From positions 48,174,001 to 48,238,000 of the forward strand of contig CM060731.1 in the NCBI GenBank assembly GCA_030704615.1: DNA of 64,000 nt. Direction: 5' to 3'. Positions 52,724-64,000 of this stretch are shown here, in pieces. The notes below the pieces were generated by a model. The model was not told where the DNA came from, did no database searches, and was given only the letters and a program-made list of their open reading frames with translations. Made by a program: the position numbers and the translations under genes. Origin of the DNA: Takakia lepidozioides (Eukaryota > Streptophyta > Takakiopsida > Takakiales > Takakiaceae). Numbering within the stretch: the first letter of the stretch is position 1; every line of letters begins with the position of its first letter.

Positions 52724-52992
52724 AGACACACTGATGAATCTCCGTTCCCCTCTGATTCGTTCTGGTTCGACACATCTCTCTCTCTCCCATATGCTTTTTG
52801 GGATTTCCCTGGACCTTTCAGGATTCTTCTCTCTACCCGAGTCCTATCGAAATCAAAAGACGGAGACCTGTGATTGCGATCAGAATGTGATTAGGGTTAC
52901 ATAAGTACAATTTGTGCGCTGACCCATGGGTAGGTCAACTCGGGCCACTTTTGTGGAACCGGATTTTCAACTCTGGCTATGGCGTGAGAACG
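52724..52992. promoter_or_regulatory. Short shared upstream region between two divergent genes
   Basis: The ATG of the Myb gene (52723) and the ATG of the spermidine-synthase-like gene (52993) point away from each other with 269 bases between them. A shared, possibly bidirectional, promoter is likely. A TTAGGGTTAC stretch, close to a plant telobox, is present at 52891-52900. Confidence 0.55.
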
Positions 52993-54735
52993 ATGCTTGC
53001 TAAGATCAGTATGCCTGGCAGTTACTCTCTTCAAGGGGCGTACTTGGGGAATGGACGAAGTATACAACAGACATATGAACAATCTCTATGCAGATTTCGA
53101 GAAAAACATTCCGTAGCCTGCAAGCTACAGTTCCTCCCACGGTGCAGAGCTGTTTTCAGCTACTTGATTCGAATTCAGCATCCAAGACGAGGCTTCACGT
53201 TGAACTGCGGCAATGTTACGAGGAAAAAAGCGACGGCAGAGGATTATCATTTTGAAGCGCATAACGGTCACGGATTTCAGGAGAATGTAGGTGCCAAAGG
53301 GGATAATAACATCCAGGAAAAGGCAGGGAGCGAGATGCAGGCAGCTGAAGATGATCGGGGGGGCCTCGTACCTGACGAGGACTATCAGATGCTTGTAAAA
53401 TTTAGAAGCAGGTGAGTCCAGTGGGGCCGTCCCTGAGCTTACACTAACCAGGGTTTCAATGTTAAACGGATCAGCTCATGTTTGAGGCTCCTTTCATTCA
53501 TTGAAGTAGAAAAGATGCTGAACGCACCTGCGAGAGTTGCAGTTCTTAAATTCTGCACGACTAGATGAAGGTTGGATCCCCCCCATTCACTTTTGAATGT
53601 TGAACATTACGATGTTTTATGACAGGTACAATTTGGTACAAGTTCTGGAGGTAGCAAGAAGAGCTGACCATCCACTAGCTGGAGCCCGACTTCTTCTCCT
53701 GGACACACCTGGTAATATTCAAAGTGTCTATCTTGAATACAAAGTGCTCACAAATTCGTATTATGATGTGTTTGCAACCCTTCCTCCCCTCCTCCCCCAA
53801 GGCCCTGTGGGGATTCTTGGACTAGGAGCAGGCACTGCTGCCCGTATCCTGCATTACTTTTGGCCCACTGTAAACATGCATGGGTGGGAGCTTGACCCAG
53901 CAGTAATTTTGGTGGCAAGACAGTTCTTTCATCTGTCAGAGCTGGAAGAGGGGAATGAAGAAATGCTAGATGAGAGAGAGTCTGCATTTGGAATAGTGGA
54001 CAGACCTCGTTTTGAAGGATACAGATCTGGAAGAATGTCTGGGGCCAGTGAAGATGTACAGGAGGAAGATGGGGACCACCCACACAGATCAACTGTTTTC
54101 AGAGTGACAGAAGAATGTGCAGCGGAAAATTGGACCCGACAAAGGCTTGGTGGTAGAAAGTCTGGAAGGCTAGTGGTGCACATAGGGGATGCCCTGGGCA
54201 GTGATGCAACAATAGAGGGGGGATTTGCAGGTTTGTTAGTGGATATGTTTGCTGAAGGGGCAGTCATCCCAGCCCTTCAACACCCAGAGACATGGCAGCA
54301 ACTGAAGGACAGACTGCGGCCTGAAGGTAAGGTTGCACTCAATATGTACTATCTGTGATTGTACCGAAACCTCATTGTCCTGCATGCCACATATTCTAAG
54401 ATCGAAAGGGAAGCAAGTGACACATACATAGGGGGAGCGTATCTACATGCATCTCACATACTGTGTTGGCATTTGAAGGTCGCATAATGGTAAACTGTGG
54501 AGGCTCCTGCGTTGAAGCAGAGGGTGTAAGTAGAAGGGACGGCCAGGTTACTATGGAGGAGACAATTGCTGCCATGGCTAAGGTTTTCCCTGGTAAGCTC
54601 TGCATACGATCTTTAGGTGGGAAGGGGAAAAATTCATTGGCCCTGACTGGGCCTCACCCTGTTCTGCAGACTTGGAAGGGAGCACTGCCTGAGTGCTTGC
54701 AAGTAGGTATCTCAGATTGGGTGCTTGTTCCCTAA
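52993..54735 (+). CDS. Spermidine-synthase-like SAM-fold protein, three exons
   Basis: The exons are 52993-53411, 53626-54326 and 54479-54735. Donors are GTGAG and GTAAG, both acceptors end in AG, and frames join cleanly (FRSR/YNLVQVLE and RPEG/RIMVN). The track-style frame opens earlier at a TTG, but the first ATG in frame is 52993. The N-terminus is basic and could be an organelle transit peptide. The fold shows a glycine-rich ILGLGAGTAARIL loop, WELDP acidic end, GDALG, and LLVDMFAEG at the position of the catalytic Asp of polyamine synthases. The C-terminus is GKGKNSLALTGPHP, then LPECLQVGISDWVL. Plant relatives are usually listed as SAM-dependent methyltransferase superfamily proteins, so the true substrate is not known. 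No frame damage is seen. Confidence 0.85.
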
Positions 54736-57700
54736 TGTTTTCCGAGCAAATGTGGTACTCATCTTTCTCTCCAGCCGTTCACTCTGGTACAACACACTCA
54801 TGAGATGACCATGCCCTTCAGAAAGTGTCCACCAAATTTTGTATAACAACAAAATTTACTTGAAGCTAGACTTTCAAATTAGATGACTGACTGAACTTTC
54901 TAATTCCACTGCTGAGGGTGCATATGGTGATGTAACATAGTAAGAATCTAGGCCTCTCATTTTATATTGATGATTACCATAGGCCTATCCAATCAAGATG
55001 GTATTACTAACCACTGGGTAATACTGTCAAGTAGATATTTCACTTTGATAGCTCCATGGTGAAAAGTCTCCTTTCGCTTGCATGGTCATGACATAACACT
55101 TATCATGACCTAAGGAAGGGATAGGTGTCTGACAAGGACTAAGAAGCAAAAAAAGTGTACAAGTCTTTTTCAAAGCAGATTTACCAAATCTTTCAGAATT
55201 TGACAATTTCGTGTCAATCTGAAACCTGTCATTGGAGAACTTATCATGTTGAGCAGATTTAGTAAATGTCAGACTTTACGAAGACTCCCAAGTTATTTGT
55301 TTATCATACTTCCGAAGTTGTTCATCCTTTGTCATTGTGCTTAGGAGGATCAAAACTGTAATAGTACTCTCTCTTTTGGTAAGTCAGGTTCAAAGGAGTG
55401 ATGTTGCTGATTGTTTGCAAATCAATGCTCCATGTTATTACTCCTCTTACCTGACATGAAATGCAAACTTATCATGGTAAGATTCTTGTCCCTAAATCCA
55501 GTGAGTGGATAAATCTTGAATGGTCAAGAGCCAAGTGGAGGATACCACAATTACAAGTGATGTATCTTCATGAATGTAGATTCATGAAATCGTGAGAAGA
55601 AGCAGACATGTTGAACCTGGGCATTGTTGTATGCCCACTGGTTGGCAGAGGCTGCGACCCTGCAACCCCTGTGCAAGTTCCATGGTCCATCTACAAAGCT
55701 TTGAGGGTTGCCAAGGTTACATGATACAGACGTCATGATACTGCATTGATAGTGATAGCAATTGCCTGTTCTGTGAGCTGGACTGTGCCGAGGTAGCTTG
55801 ACATTGGTGGACCTGACTATTGAGCTCTTACGCAAAAACCATTACCCCACTGGTATTAAAAAATTATGATACTAATACAACACTGGTCTCAGCTATACCG
55901 TTGGTTGGAAGTGGGTCGAGTACCCAACCGTCAACCTCGACCATTGCGACTTCCATGGCATCTACAACGACATTCTCACCGACCCAGAAGACCAAAGTGC
56001 AACTCATGCCCTAAATTCAAAGCACCAGTAAGTCGTCTTTTTCTAAAGTTGCCTTGTCTTGTCTTTTCAAAAGTTCAAACTACAAGCATTCATGGTACAG
56101 TACTTGAAACGGAGAAAGAATCGAAGATCTACCTGGAATTTCTGAAAGAGCGTCGAAGTACAGATCGATCACCTGACGAAGAAACTCGAAACAGAAGAAC
56201 AACATCCTAAAAATGCAGCCTCGAAGATCAGAGATACTTCAGTGCCACAAAGACGAGCACCTGGTGCTCAAGTACAAGGTCGCAGTGGAGACAAAAAGCT
56301 GAACTGTATCCATTTCTTTCCCTGTCTGTACCCTTTGTTCTACTGCGTGGCTTGTGTTATCATCTCGGTGGGCCATGATGATCAAGGTACAGCACTCGAA
56401 GCTTTACCGAATCATGGTGGTTGCACAAACGATCTAAAGTGCTCACCGTATCATCTTTACGCTTTACCGATTGTCCTTGGTCAAGAGTTTTCTCGGAAAC
56501 CTAATTGATCTGCGATGATGCTTTCAAGGTGCAACCCCACTGGCATTGAACTTTTCTCCTAATAGCTCCATTCGCAACAACCATGAAAGTTGTGCTTGAG
56601 GCTTTTCATGCAAAAAGAGGTTTCGAAGTGAAGTGCAATTGCTTCGTTACTCTGTGGCTCCTCACCATTCTTGTCCACCTGTGTATCAATCTGCTTACGA
56701 TGGCCTTTCTCTACCTGTGTCTTGTGATAAGATGTTAGCGAGCATTACCCTCATCTACATTACGCTAATCTGCAATTAAGCTTAATTCATACTGAGCACT
56801 ACTACCCTCTGTCTTGCTTCCCTTACTCTCATGTTCTCCACATGGATCCTTCAAATAATCCATCCCTACACTAAACACAGTATGCAGGCTTTGTGAAGCC
56901 ACTGTTTCCAAGGGAGTGCCTGAGAAATATATGTGATCCAGATAAGCTTATGCTAGTACAAGTGTGCATGCTTGCAACTTGATCTGTAGACTACTGAAGG
57001 GCAGTCGACTAGTTTTTCTAGATACTTGCACTTATTTTCGGGCCATCATTAGACTTAGGAGTCAATTTTTGTGTGACCAAATAGATTTGCCATCCCCCAA
57101 GGTAGTGGTCTTCCTCCTTACAGTGTCTCCACGATCCCCACCACCACCAATGACAAGTATTTTGACCCATAAATTAGTGTAGGAGGCTTCCCTGTTTGGA
57201 AGCGCGATCCCCTCATATGGAGGCCCTTAATCTGACCATGATATTAAATGCATGAGCATGTACTGAAACCTCAAACAGAAAGTGAGAAAGATTAACTTTG
57301 GATAAAGCTTCCAGGGCAAAGTCCCTGTTATCTAGAAAAAAAAAAAACTTTGGATTTGGTTCTAGGGTATCGATGACTCAGTAAGCACAGATAATATGAT
57401 TGTAGGGGTATTGTTTTAGATGTATGAAATTGATTTGTTATGTCCTTTCGAAGCATGGAAGAGAAGGATCATTCATGGACACAGCAGAACAAGAGTTGTG
57501 AAAGATAAGTTCAGTTTTCATGGGAAAAATAAATGAAACATCCTCGATACATCCTCAGACACCATATAATTCACTAAGATTGACGGTGACTGTCACACTT
57601 TGCATTAATCATCTATTGAATCTTGCAGACTCTTTGGAAAAACATCCCTAGGGATCAAGTGTTGAGGGAAATTGTAGATTATCTTGGATTGATCTTAACA

Positions 57701-58109
57701 TTAAAGAGACTGGCCACTGACAGTGACATGAAGCTTCCTGATTTGCGCTCATGAATGAGTCATGAATATCAACTACATATAAACATTTCTAAATTGTTTA
57801 GTAGGCACTCGTCAACTTTTGATGAGACGTGCCCAATCTCTAGTCGCACCCAAGTTCATGCATGTACCAAACTGGAGACCTCCATCACTAAACTGATCTG
57901 ACTGGAAAACCCTTATCACTGTCCCACAAAGTGCTTGAGCACCACATGTACACTTGGGCCTGTGCCTGAAAAAAGCATAGATGTGATGCAGTTATGCAAA
58001 GGGAAACTTTTCGATTGCCCTAGAAAATTTTTGAAGCTGGAAAGAGTGATCAGTCTTTTGCAGTTCCGCTCATATGCAGGGAGAAATAGCTGTTCAACGA
58101 ATCCTGCTT
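54736..58109. other. Long AT-rich intergenic region
   Basis: In 3.4 kb I find no ORF with a recognisable domain and no obvious transposon termini. Small plus-strand ORFs (55820-56210, 56242-56508) have Ser/Thr- or Cys-rich text without a family. Part of 57935-58100 precedes the 3' end of the next minus-strand gene. Confidence 0.4.
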
Positions 58110-59456
58110 TTAGCTGGCCCTCTCTTTCGTACGCAGTAGAACTCTTCCGACTCGGTTGGTGGAGTTTTCCTCTTTCCAGTGACTGCTTGAAACATGAGAA
58201 GATGTCACACGAATATTTGTATCTTCAGATTCAGACTCGTGATCGGAAAGATCAATGTAGGCCGCCCCTATGGGTGGAGCTTTCCTCTTTCCACTGCTTG
58301 AAACAGTCTCTTGAGAAGATGTCACACGAATATTTGTATCTTCAGATTCAGACTCGTAATCGGAAAGATCAATGTAGGGCGCCCCTTTCATAGACCTAAC
58401 ACCACCTGACTCATGTTGAACAGTCATGTACAGATTACCTTCTGTCTTCTTCTGCACCTCTCCATATGAAGCGCCAGATTCACTGTCGAAGGTGCTACTA
58501 GTGGAGTCCCCGCAGGATTCGTCGCTGGTGGAGTCGCAGGATTCGCTGCTGGTGGAGCAGCAAGATTCAACGCCTTGAGCGGGTCTCATTTGCTGGAAAG
58601 CGTGCTTGTCCAATTCTGCAGCTTGACAAGGATACCGACCAGTTAAAGCTTCGACAGACTCACAGTCTGAAAGATCGATGTAGAGAGTAGGCCGAGTTGT
58701 TCCTGAAGCAGATTCACACTCCGAAAGATCGATGTAACAAATATGTCGAACACCAGTGCCACTAGTTGCATCATCATCTTCTGCATCAACAGTGTGCAAG
58801 GGAACTCCTTTCTTCATCAACGTGCAGCTCAATTGCGCCGCTGCACACGAATACTCCCCACTTGATTCTTCACAGTCATATCCCTCCGAAGCTAAAGCTC
58901 CAACACCACCCACGTTATCCATATTCATGCCTACTTGAGCGCTGCGATCATCATCTTCTGCATCAACAGTGTGCAAGGGAACTCCTTTCTTCATCAACGT
59001 GCAGCTCAATTGCGCCGCTGCACACGAATACTCCCCACTTGATTCTTCACAGTCATATCCCTCCGAAGCTAAAGCTCCAACACCACCCACGTTATCCATA
59101 TTCATGCCTACTTGAGCGCTGTGATCATCATCTTCTGCATCAACAGTGTGCAAGGGAACTCCTTTCTTCATCAACTTGCAGCTCCATTGCGTCGCTGCAC
59201 ACGAATACTCCCGACATGATTCTTCACATGAGTCATATCTCTCCGAAGCAAAAGCTCCAACACCACCCACGTTATCCATGTTCATGCCTACTTGAGCGCT
59301 GTGATCATCATCTTCTACATCAACAGTGTGCAAGGGAGCTCCTTTCTTCATCAACTTGCAGCTCCATTGCGTCGCTGCACACGAATACTCCCGACATGAT
59401 TCTTCACATGAGTCATATCCCTCCGAAGCAAAACCACCCACGTTATCCATATTCAT
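58110..59456 (-). CDS. Repeat-built acidic protein with four SUMO-interaction-like motifs
   Basis: A true ATG (59456) opens 448 codons to a stop at 58110. An in-frame TAG lies about 13 codons upstream. The N-terminal 230 residues are four tandem units of about 59 residues (MNMDNVGG, CEES, EYSCAA, SCLMKKG-like, PLHTVDAEDDD). The C-terminal half has four YIDLS motifs followed by acidic/serine residues: CYIDLSECES, LYIDLSDCES, PYIDLSDYESESED and AYIDLSDHESESED. A hydrophobic I-x-L core next to Asp/Glu/Ser is the classical SUMO-interacting motif layout, and several in series is typical of SUMO-chain readers such as RNF4-type proteins. No RING or other catalytic domain is in this frame; it may lie in a further exon or be absent. 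The family is not recognised. Confidence 0.65.
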   Translation of the reverse strand: MNMDNVGGFASEGYDSCEESCREYSCAATQWSCKLMKKGAPLHTVDVEDDDHSAQVGMNMDNVGGVGAFASERYDSCEESCREYSCAATQWSCKLMKKGVPLHTVDAEDDDHSAQVGMNMDNVGGVGALASEGYDCEESSGEYSCAAAQLSCTLMKKGVPLHTVDAEDDDRSAQVGMNMDNVGGVGALASEGYDCEESSGEYSCAAAQLSCTLMKKGVPLHTVDAEDDDATSGTGVRHICYIDLSECESASGTTRPTLYIDLSDCESVEALTGRYPCQAAELDKHAFQQMRPAQGVESCCSTSSESCDSTSDESCGDSTSSTFDSESGASYGEVQKKTEGNLYMTVQHESGGVRSMKGAPYIDLSDYESESEDTNIRVTSSQETVSSSGKRKAPPIGAAYIDLSDHESESEDTNIRVTSSHVSSSHWKEENSTNRVGRVLLRTKERAS

Positions 59457-59490
59457 GCCTACTTGAGCGCTGTGATGATTCGAGTACTGT
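58770..59490. repeat. Four tandem repeats of 177-180 bp
   Basis: Units start at 58770, 58947, 59124 and 59304. The first two are almost identical to each other and so are the last two, which share an extra codon and a few changes. This suggests a duplication followed by duplication of the pair. Unit length is a multiple of three, so the protein repeat stays in frame. Confidence 0.95.
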
Positions 59491-59928
59491 ATCTAGATTC
59501 AGCCGGAGGCAAACATAAGTGCTGGTCCAAAGCAAGAATGCTCACTGAAAGAGAACACAGAACAGAGTGTCCAAAAGTATGGGGCACCCAACAAATAGGG
59601 TAGCAAATGCTCTCTACGAAGCCACCTTTCCACTTTTAATAGATAGCTTTTTGCAGCTGGGTGAAAACTTTTCCTTCAAGATATCTCTAAATTGGGCAAA
59701 AGAGTCTTTACAAGTTCTGTGTGTATATTTTGATGAGGGCTAAGTTATTTCTTGGAGCTTCCCGCTGCCAACACGCGCCAGATTCACAGCGTAGGGAAGG
59801 TTCCACATTTTTCTCCTTGTAAGGGAATTGTGAGCTGTCCGCTTTGAGGGTTGGGATTTGGATTGAGAGAGGATGGCATGGGTTTCTCGTTTTCTCCCTC
59901 CAACTCTACTTAGATTCCGAGTTGTCAG
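59491..59928. other. Intergenic region between divergent ORFs
   Basis: It is probably upstream sequence for the minus-strand repeat gene and for the plus-strand ORF at 59929. No specific site is recognised. Confidence 0.35.
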
Positions 59929-60294
59929 ATGGTCGCAGAAACCGGACGAACTGAATCTGAAAATGGGTTCTCTCCTCCAACCCTTCCATTTCAGGTGCCC
60001 AGTGAAAGATTATTGCAGAAAACAGGCAAGAGAGGAATCCAAAAGTTGAGTTTGAGGAACCAATTCGATGTTCGCGTTGGAACTAAATCCAGAAGTGTGA
60101 CACTTCGCACCCAATACACTGTTTTATCAGCAGAGATGCGCCAGCAACAAGCGATCCTTAGAGCGGTACAGGTTGCTATCCATTCTTCTGGCTCACCGGA
60201 GTCCCGCCATAGCGGAGTCTGTGATGTTCAGATGTGTACCTATTATCCTTGTAAAGCAAGGATAGGAAAACATCTCTCTCACTGTGGCAGATAG
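59929..60294 (+). CDS. Hypothetical 121-residue ORF
   Basis: An ATG-started frame begins MVAETGRTESENGF and contains a basic middle (KTGKRGIQKLSLRNQFDVRV), then RTQYTVLSAEMRQQQAILRA. The cysteines near the end (CDVQMCTYYPC) have no clear finger spacing. No family is recognised. It might be the first exon of a longer gene or chance. Confidence 0.25.
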   Translation: MVAETGRTESENGFSPPTLPFQVPSERLLQKTGKRGIQKLSLRNQFDVRVGTKSRSVTLRTQYTVLSAEMRQQQAILRAVQVAIHSSGSPESRHSGVCDVQMCTYYPCKARIGKHLSHCGR

Positions 60295-61750
60295 AGACAT
60301 TCAGATAAAATTCTCGCAAATGCTACCGCCGCCATTCAAGCCAACCTTGGAGAGAAGAGTAGACAGCTAAACACCGAGCCCTTGTCCTAGGTGATGCAAC
60401 CTGGCCAATCTTAGGAATCTCTTGAAGGCCACCAAGTAGGTATGAAGAATTTGGGGGAATTGAGCAAATTAGGGGTCCACAGTCTTTGAAGAAAATATGT
60501 GAAGAAGAGCCATGTTATAGATCTGCGCCGCTGAAGCTCAACAAGTCGAACAAATGCACAAAATCCTCCAAGTTTGTGTGCCCATAACAAGGTTAGATTC
60601 AAAGTGCATGTGTAAGACAGTAGTTGGCTGTGTCTTTCAGAGTTAAGAGCCTCTGCTGTTCGAAGAGGATGACATAATAGTAACACTACCATACAATAGG
60701 AATCTAAAAATGTTCAACTGAAATGCCTATGTGGTGTATTGAGGGTACTATGTATCCGCCCCACTCTAAGACACATTTCTCTTTGTGAAAGTCTGTAATA
60801 CTGTACAGTTCAGCTACTATATGTCTGACATTGCCCCAGTCAACCAAAATGAGGGTGGCCTCATCCTAAATATGTGTGTAGGTGAATGTCTCAGTCTGCA
60901 TCTCTGCCTACAATGTCTACTAAGAGTGCTGTATAACCAAAACAGTGGCAGCTTATAGGTGAGACTACAATTTCTGTACAGGTTCAGAATCCCATGCCTC
61001 GCAAGTGGAGTATCATGGCACCCTTGACACTGTGTGTATATGAGAATATGTGCAGCTCCAACATTGCAGTGCTAATTGATCATTCTGCCATCCGGAGCAT
61101 GGTTAATTCATGGTGCACATTTGCTGCTCATGCTCTTACTCCAGAGCAAATTATAAACACTTGGTTGATGTCTTACTCAGCAGCCGGGGCTAAATGTCCT
61201 GATGTCACCTCATCCTGCAATGCAAAGACAATCAAACATTGTTGTCAGACCAAAAGTGTTTCTTCATGGATCTCACATGCAGTATTGAAATACTCATCTG
61301 GAATTCAAGTCCTTCATCCCTCACTTGGGTTTTCTCCATTGACACTCAGATGCTCATTTTTCACAACCGTTGAAGTGGACTTGCCTTCACGAGGAGAGTG
61401 GCTTTCAAAGGCAAGGTTGAGCTTGCTGCGTAGACACATTCCATAGTTTCCTTGGACTGCACCCTCAGCCCTCCATGTTAGAAGTGACCACAAACTTGAA
61501 TCCTCACTGTTGCTCTTTTCTTGGCTGTTCTTCCAACCCACCTATCCTGCTGTACTCTATTATCTAGAGTGAGGAACTTACGTTTCACATGCATCTCCAA
61601 TCAAACATACTGTAAACAATCTGTATACCATTCAAATCCAACATTGAGGATCTAGTGTTTGACTGAGACTACAGAAAAGGGGCGAGACAAAAGTGTATTG
61701 AAGGTAAAAAGCACAGATAATCAAAGCAAGAGAGAAGAGATTCCCCGTAC
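60295..61750. other. Region downstream of the MATE gene
   Basis: No domain-bearing ORF was found. A 150-codon plus-strand ORF (60994-61446) has no motif. The last exon(s) of the minus-strand MATE gene should lie here, but I could not identify them. Confidence 0.35.
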
Positions 61751-63963
61751 CAATTTGTCCCAGTTGGTGCAGAGTGTGATGCAGACAAGCGCCACAGTCT
61801 GTGTTGTCACCCCACATAAAAGTCCTATCCACAGCCCCTGCATCCATCAAAATCTCAGCACTGCAAATTCAATTACATCTTATCATCAAGGGCTTATAGT
61901 TAAAAATCTCATTTCCAAAGGAAACGTCTCCTCATTTGCAAATAGGATCTACTGCCAGTGCACAAGCACAGTAAAATTTATATGCCCCTGGCATCAACTC
62001 ATTTCCTCATGCTCAGTCTGGAATCTGGACATCTGACATGCACAATGTGAAATTATATGTAAGACAAGCAGCACACATGAACCATATCCAAACATACCCT
62101 TCCATCAAAGTGATACACAAAGACGAGGACAACAGCTACGGGAAGGCCAACACCATAATACGCCCCCAAACCGACATATGCTCCAAACTTCTGCCACCCA
62201 CTTCCTCTCATCACACCTTCAAGAGCAACATTCAAAGTTAGAATATCGGCACGGTATTGATGCATAATCTCCATGTACACTCGAATCTACAAAGTGAGCA
62301 TGTCCCTATCATTGTGAAATGTCTGTGAGAAACATGTTCAATTGGTTTTGAGAGAGAGGGACCTGAAAGAACGCCTTGAATGCCATTGAGGCAGGCCAAC
62401 ATCGCAGGATACACTGAAAGTTTGGCTACGTACAGCACAATTTCCTCTTCATTACTGAAAATCTTCCCCCATAGATTGCGAAGTGAAAACACCAGGCCAG
62501 CCATGACCACACCCTCCATCAACCCAATTCCCACTGCCACTGCCACTGCTGACTGCGCCGAGCGCGGTCGCCCTGCTCCAAGCTCATTGGACACCCGCAC
62601 ACTGTAATTGGATCAAACACTTGAGTTACCCATACAAACACTTTAAGAAGGATCTTTTGCTAACCTCCTTACAATGTGTGTGTCCTCATGTCAGTCAATG
62701 CTTGCACGAGTCTTCAAAATCTGCCCCTTGTATTTGTACTGTGATCAAACCAAGGCACAGATGCGCAAATATGAGACAGAAGGATATGTAATTCTTGAGG
62801 GAGCTAGAGGCTCTAACCTTGCAGCGATTCCCAGACCCATTGGTACCATATTCGTGAGTCCCACAATATAAAGACTGCGCCCATTAAGACAGATCAACAC
62901 AACAAATTAACATAATCAAATACAGAGAAGGTAAGTGGGTAAGCCATAATTACAGCCTATTTCTATGCCACTTCAAAACGCAAGAATGAAGTTCAAGCTG
63001 CATAGAACCCACTATACACCAGCAGTGAGGCATACCAAATTGAAAGGGCGGACACCTCCAGTTGTGGGTTCGGAAGCACTCCAGACAACAATGTCAGCAC
63101 CTCAAGTGACCCAGACTCCATGCTGCTTGTTGCACCCCGGTATCAAACGTATAAGAAAGAAGAAAGGAGCTCTATAAAATCCGTTAAGAACCTAGATTGT
63201 TATCATTTTCGGATCATAAGGAACAGTCAACTAACATAGCCCTCCCAATGGCTGCATGCAAGAGCAAAACCTGCTCTGCCTGATTGCATAACAGCAATCT
63301 GTCGGGCGTCTTCTTTTATCGTCACCTATAGCTACTATGGCACTAAATGTGAACATTTGCATACATATGCTTACAGCAGTGCAAAAAAAGATTTAGAGAC
63401 CTGGATCAAGAATCTCACCAATACATCACAAGGGAGGGGACAGCCAGCTTGCAAAAACCACCTAAATCACGAAATGCCTCCTTTGACAATGGCATTAACG
63501 TCTTCTCAAAATGCGAAGAAAACCTTACAAACGTGGCATTGAGGACAACGCTGAATGTATACGTGATGCTGGTGGCTGCTGCACCGCCCAGGTATCCCAT
63601 ATTGAACTTGATAATCAGCAACCAACACAAGGGGACATGCATAACTAAGCTCCCCGCGTAAAGCACCATCAGATGGAATACTACACGCTGGCTTTGGCAG
63701 AACTTCACTAATGTGGTGGCACAAGCAACGGAAAACAGGGCCGGGATCAACAAGCGAGCATAAGATTGCGCCTTGCTTGCAATGACAGGGTCTTGGCCTA
63801 AGGCCACAAGAAAGGTTCCCATGTAGAACCAGACGACGGAGACGGGTATGGCTGCGACCAAGAGGATGAAAGTCCCTCGCTGCAAATAGATCCCGAGCAT
63901 GTGATATTGCTTAGCCCCGTATGCCTGCCCGCAAAGCGTCTCCAGTGCGTTTCCCAAACCCAT
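61751..63963 (-). CDS. MATE (DETOXIFICATION-type) transporter, 3' part; gene continues past the right edge
   Basis: MATE antiporters export secondary metabolites or xenobiotics using H+ or Na+ gradients. Minus-strand exons with clean joins are 63963-63419 (MGLGNALETLCGQAYGAKQY, several membrane helices), 63122-63036 (LLSGVLPNPQLEVSALSI), 62874-62818 (NMVPMGLGIAA), 62601-62363 (SVRVSNELGAGRP to LNGIQGVLSG), 62216-62098 (RGSGWQKFGAYVGLGAYYGV, GLPVAVVLVF) and 61837-61751 (GLWIGLLCGVTTQTVALVCI, TNWDKL). Each carries signature blocks of the plant family. The acceptor TACAG before 63963 shows that the first exon lies beyond the window. All six exons are intact and in phase. The final exon after 61751 was not found. 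Confidence 0.93.
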
Positions 63964-64000
63964 CTGTACGCCCCAAACAAATCAATTTGAATAGTGTAGG

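Noticed and set aside
58770-59490. CRISPR-like array
   Set aside because: The repeats are 177-180 bp, contiguous, coding and in a plant genome; there are no spacers.
58766-59518. Plus-strand 250-residue ORF rich in His/Leu/Ser
   Set aside because: It is the antisense shadow of the tandem repeat in the minus-strand poly-SIM gene.

Overview
This is a stretch of a large, transposon-rich land-plant nuclear genome. The evidence is intron-split plant gene families (a NOP14-like ribosome-biogenesis gene, a PLS-class pentatricopeptide repeat gene with a DYW end, a MATE transporter, a telobox-Myb protein) set among plant LTR and LINE elements. The wording of the PPR repeats and a canonical (non-permuted) DNMT3-like methyltransferase make me lean to a non-seed vascular plant such as a fern or lycophyte. 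I cannot name the species.

Layout. 1-27 kb is a gene and pseudogene region: a decayed NOP14 copy (186-4514), a pogo/Tigger-like MITE (5135-5843), a membrane-protein gene of unknown role (6618-10010), a trypsin-like protease-fold gene (12954-10878, minus), a PPR-DYW gene broken by a frameshift and an internal inversion (14062-16248), a rearranged LINE (16873-18425), a PDCD2/TSR4-like remnant (20958-19860, minus) and a multi-exon transposase-type gene with zinc fingers and an AT-hook (26012-22411, minus).

27.8-47.6 kb is a nest. The outer element is a non-autonomous LTR retrotransposon: TSD ATCCG, about 654-bp LTRs, a tRNA-Asp-type primer binding site and only coiled-coil ORFs. Its 5' LTR is split by a 16.2-kb insertion with TSD AGTT. 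That insertion carries, on the minus strand, a Ty3/gypsy element. Its pol frame runs protease, C5-cytosine DNA methyltransferase, reverse transcriptase, RNase H, integrase and a C-terminal PHD finger. This DNA-methylation writer plus chromatin-reader module inside one retrotransposon polyprotein is the most striking item in the window. The copy is dead or nearly so: three in-frame stops interrupt gag-pol. A second, truncated gag unit lies beside it, and each unit has a different extra ORF upstream of gag.

47.6-51.4 kb holds a copia integrase scrap, the 3' part of a non-LTR retrotransposon with a restriction-like endonuclease region, and a 1.18-kb PIF/Harbinger-type MITE. 51.4-64 kb is genic again: a telomere-repeat-binding-factor-like Myb protein and a divergently transcribed spermidine-synthase-like protein share a short promoter region. 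They are followed by a repeat-built protein with four SUMO-interaction-like motifs and a MATE transporter that runs off the right edge.

The MATE, Myb, spermidine-synthase-like and methyltransferase frames are long and clean. The many indels in the NOP14 copy are therefore more likely real decay than bad sequence.
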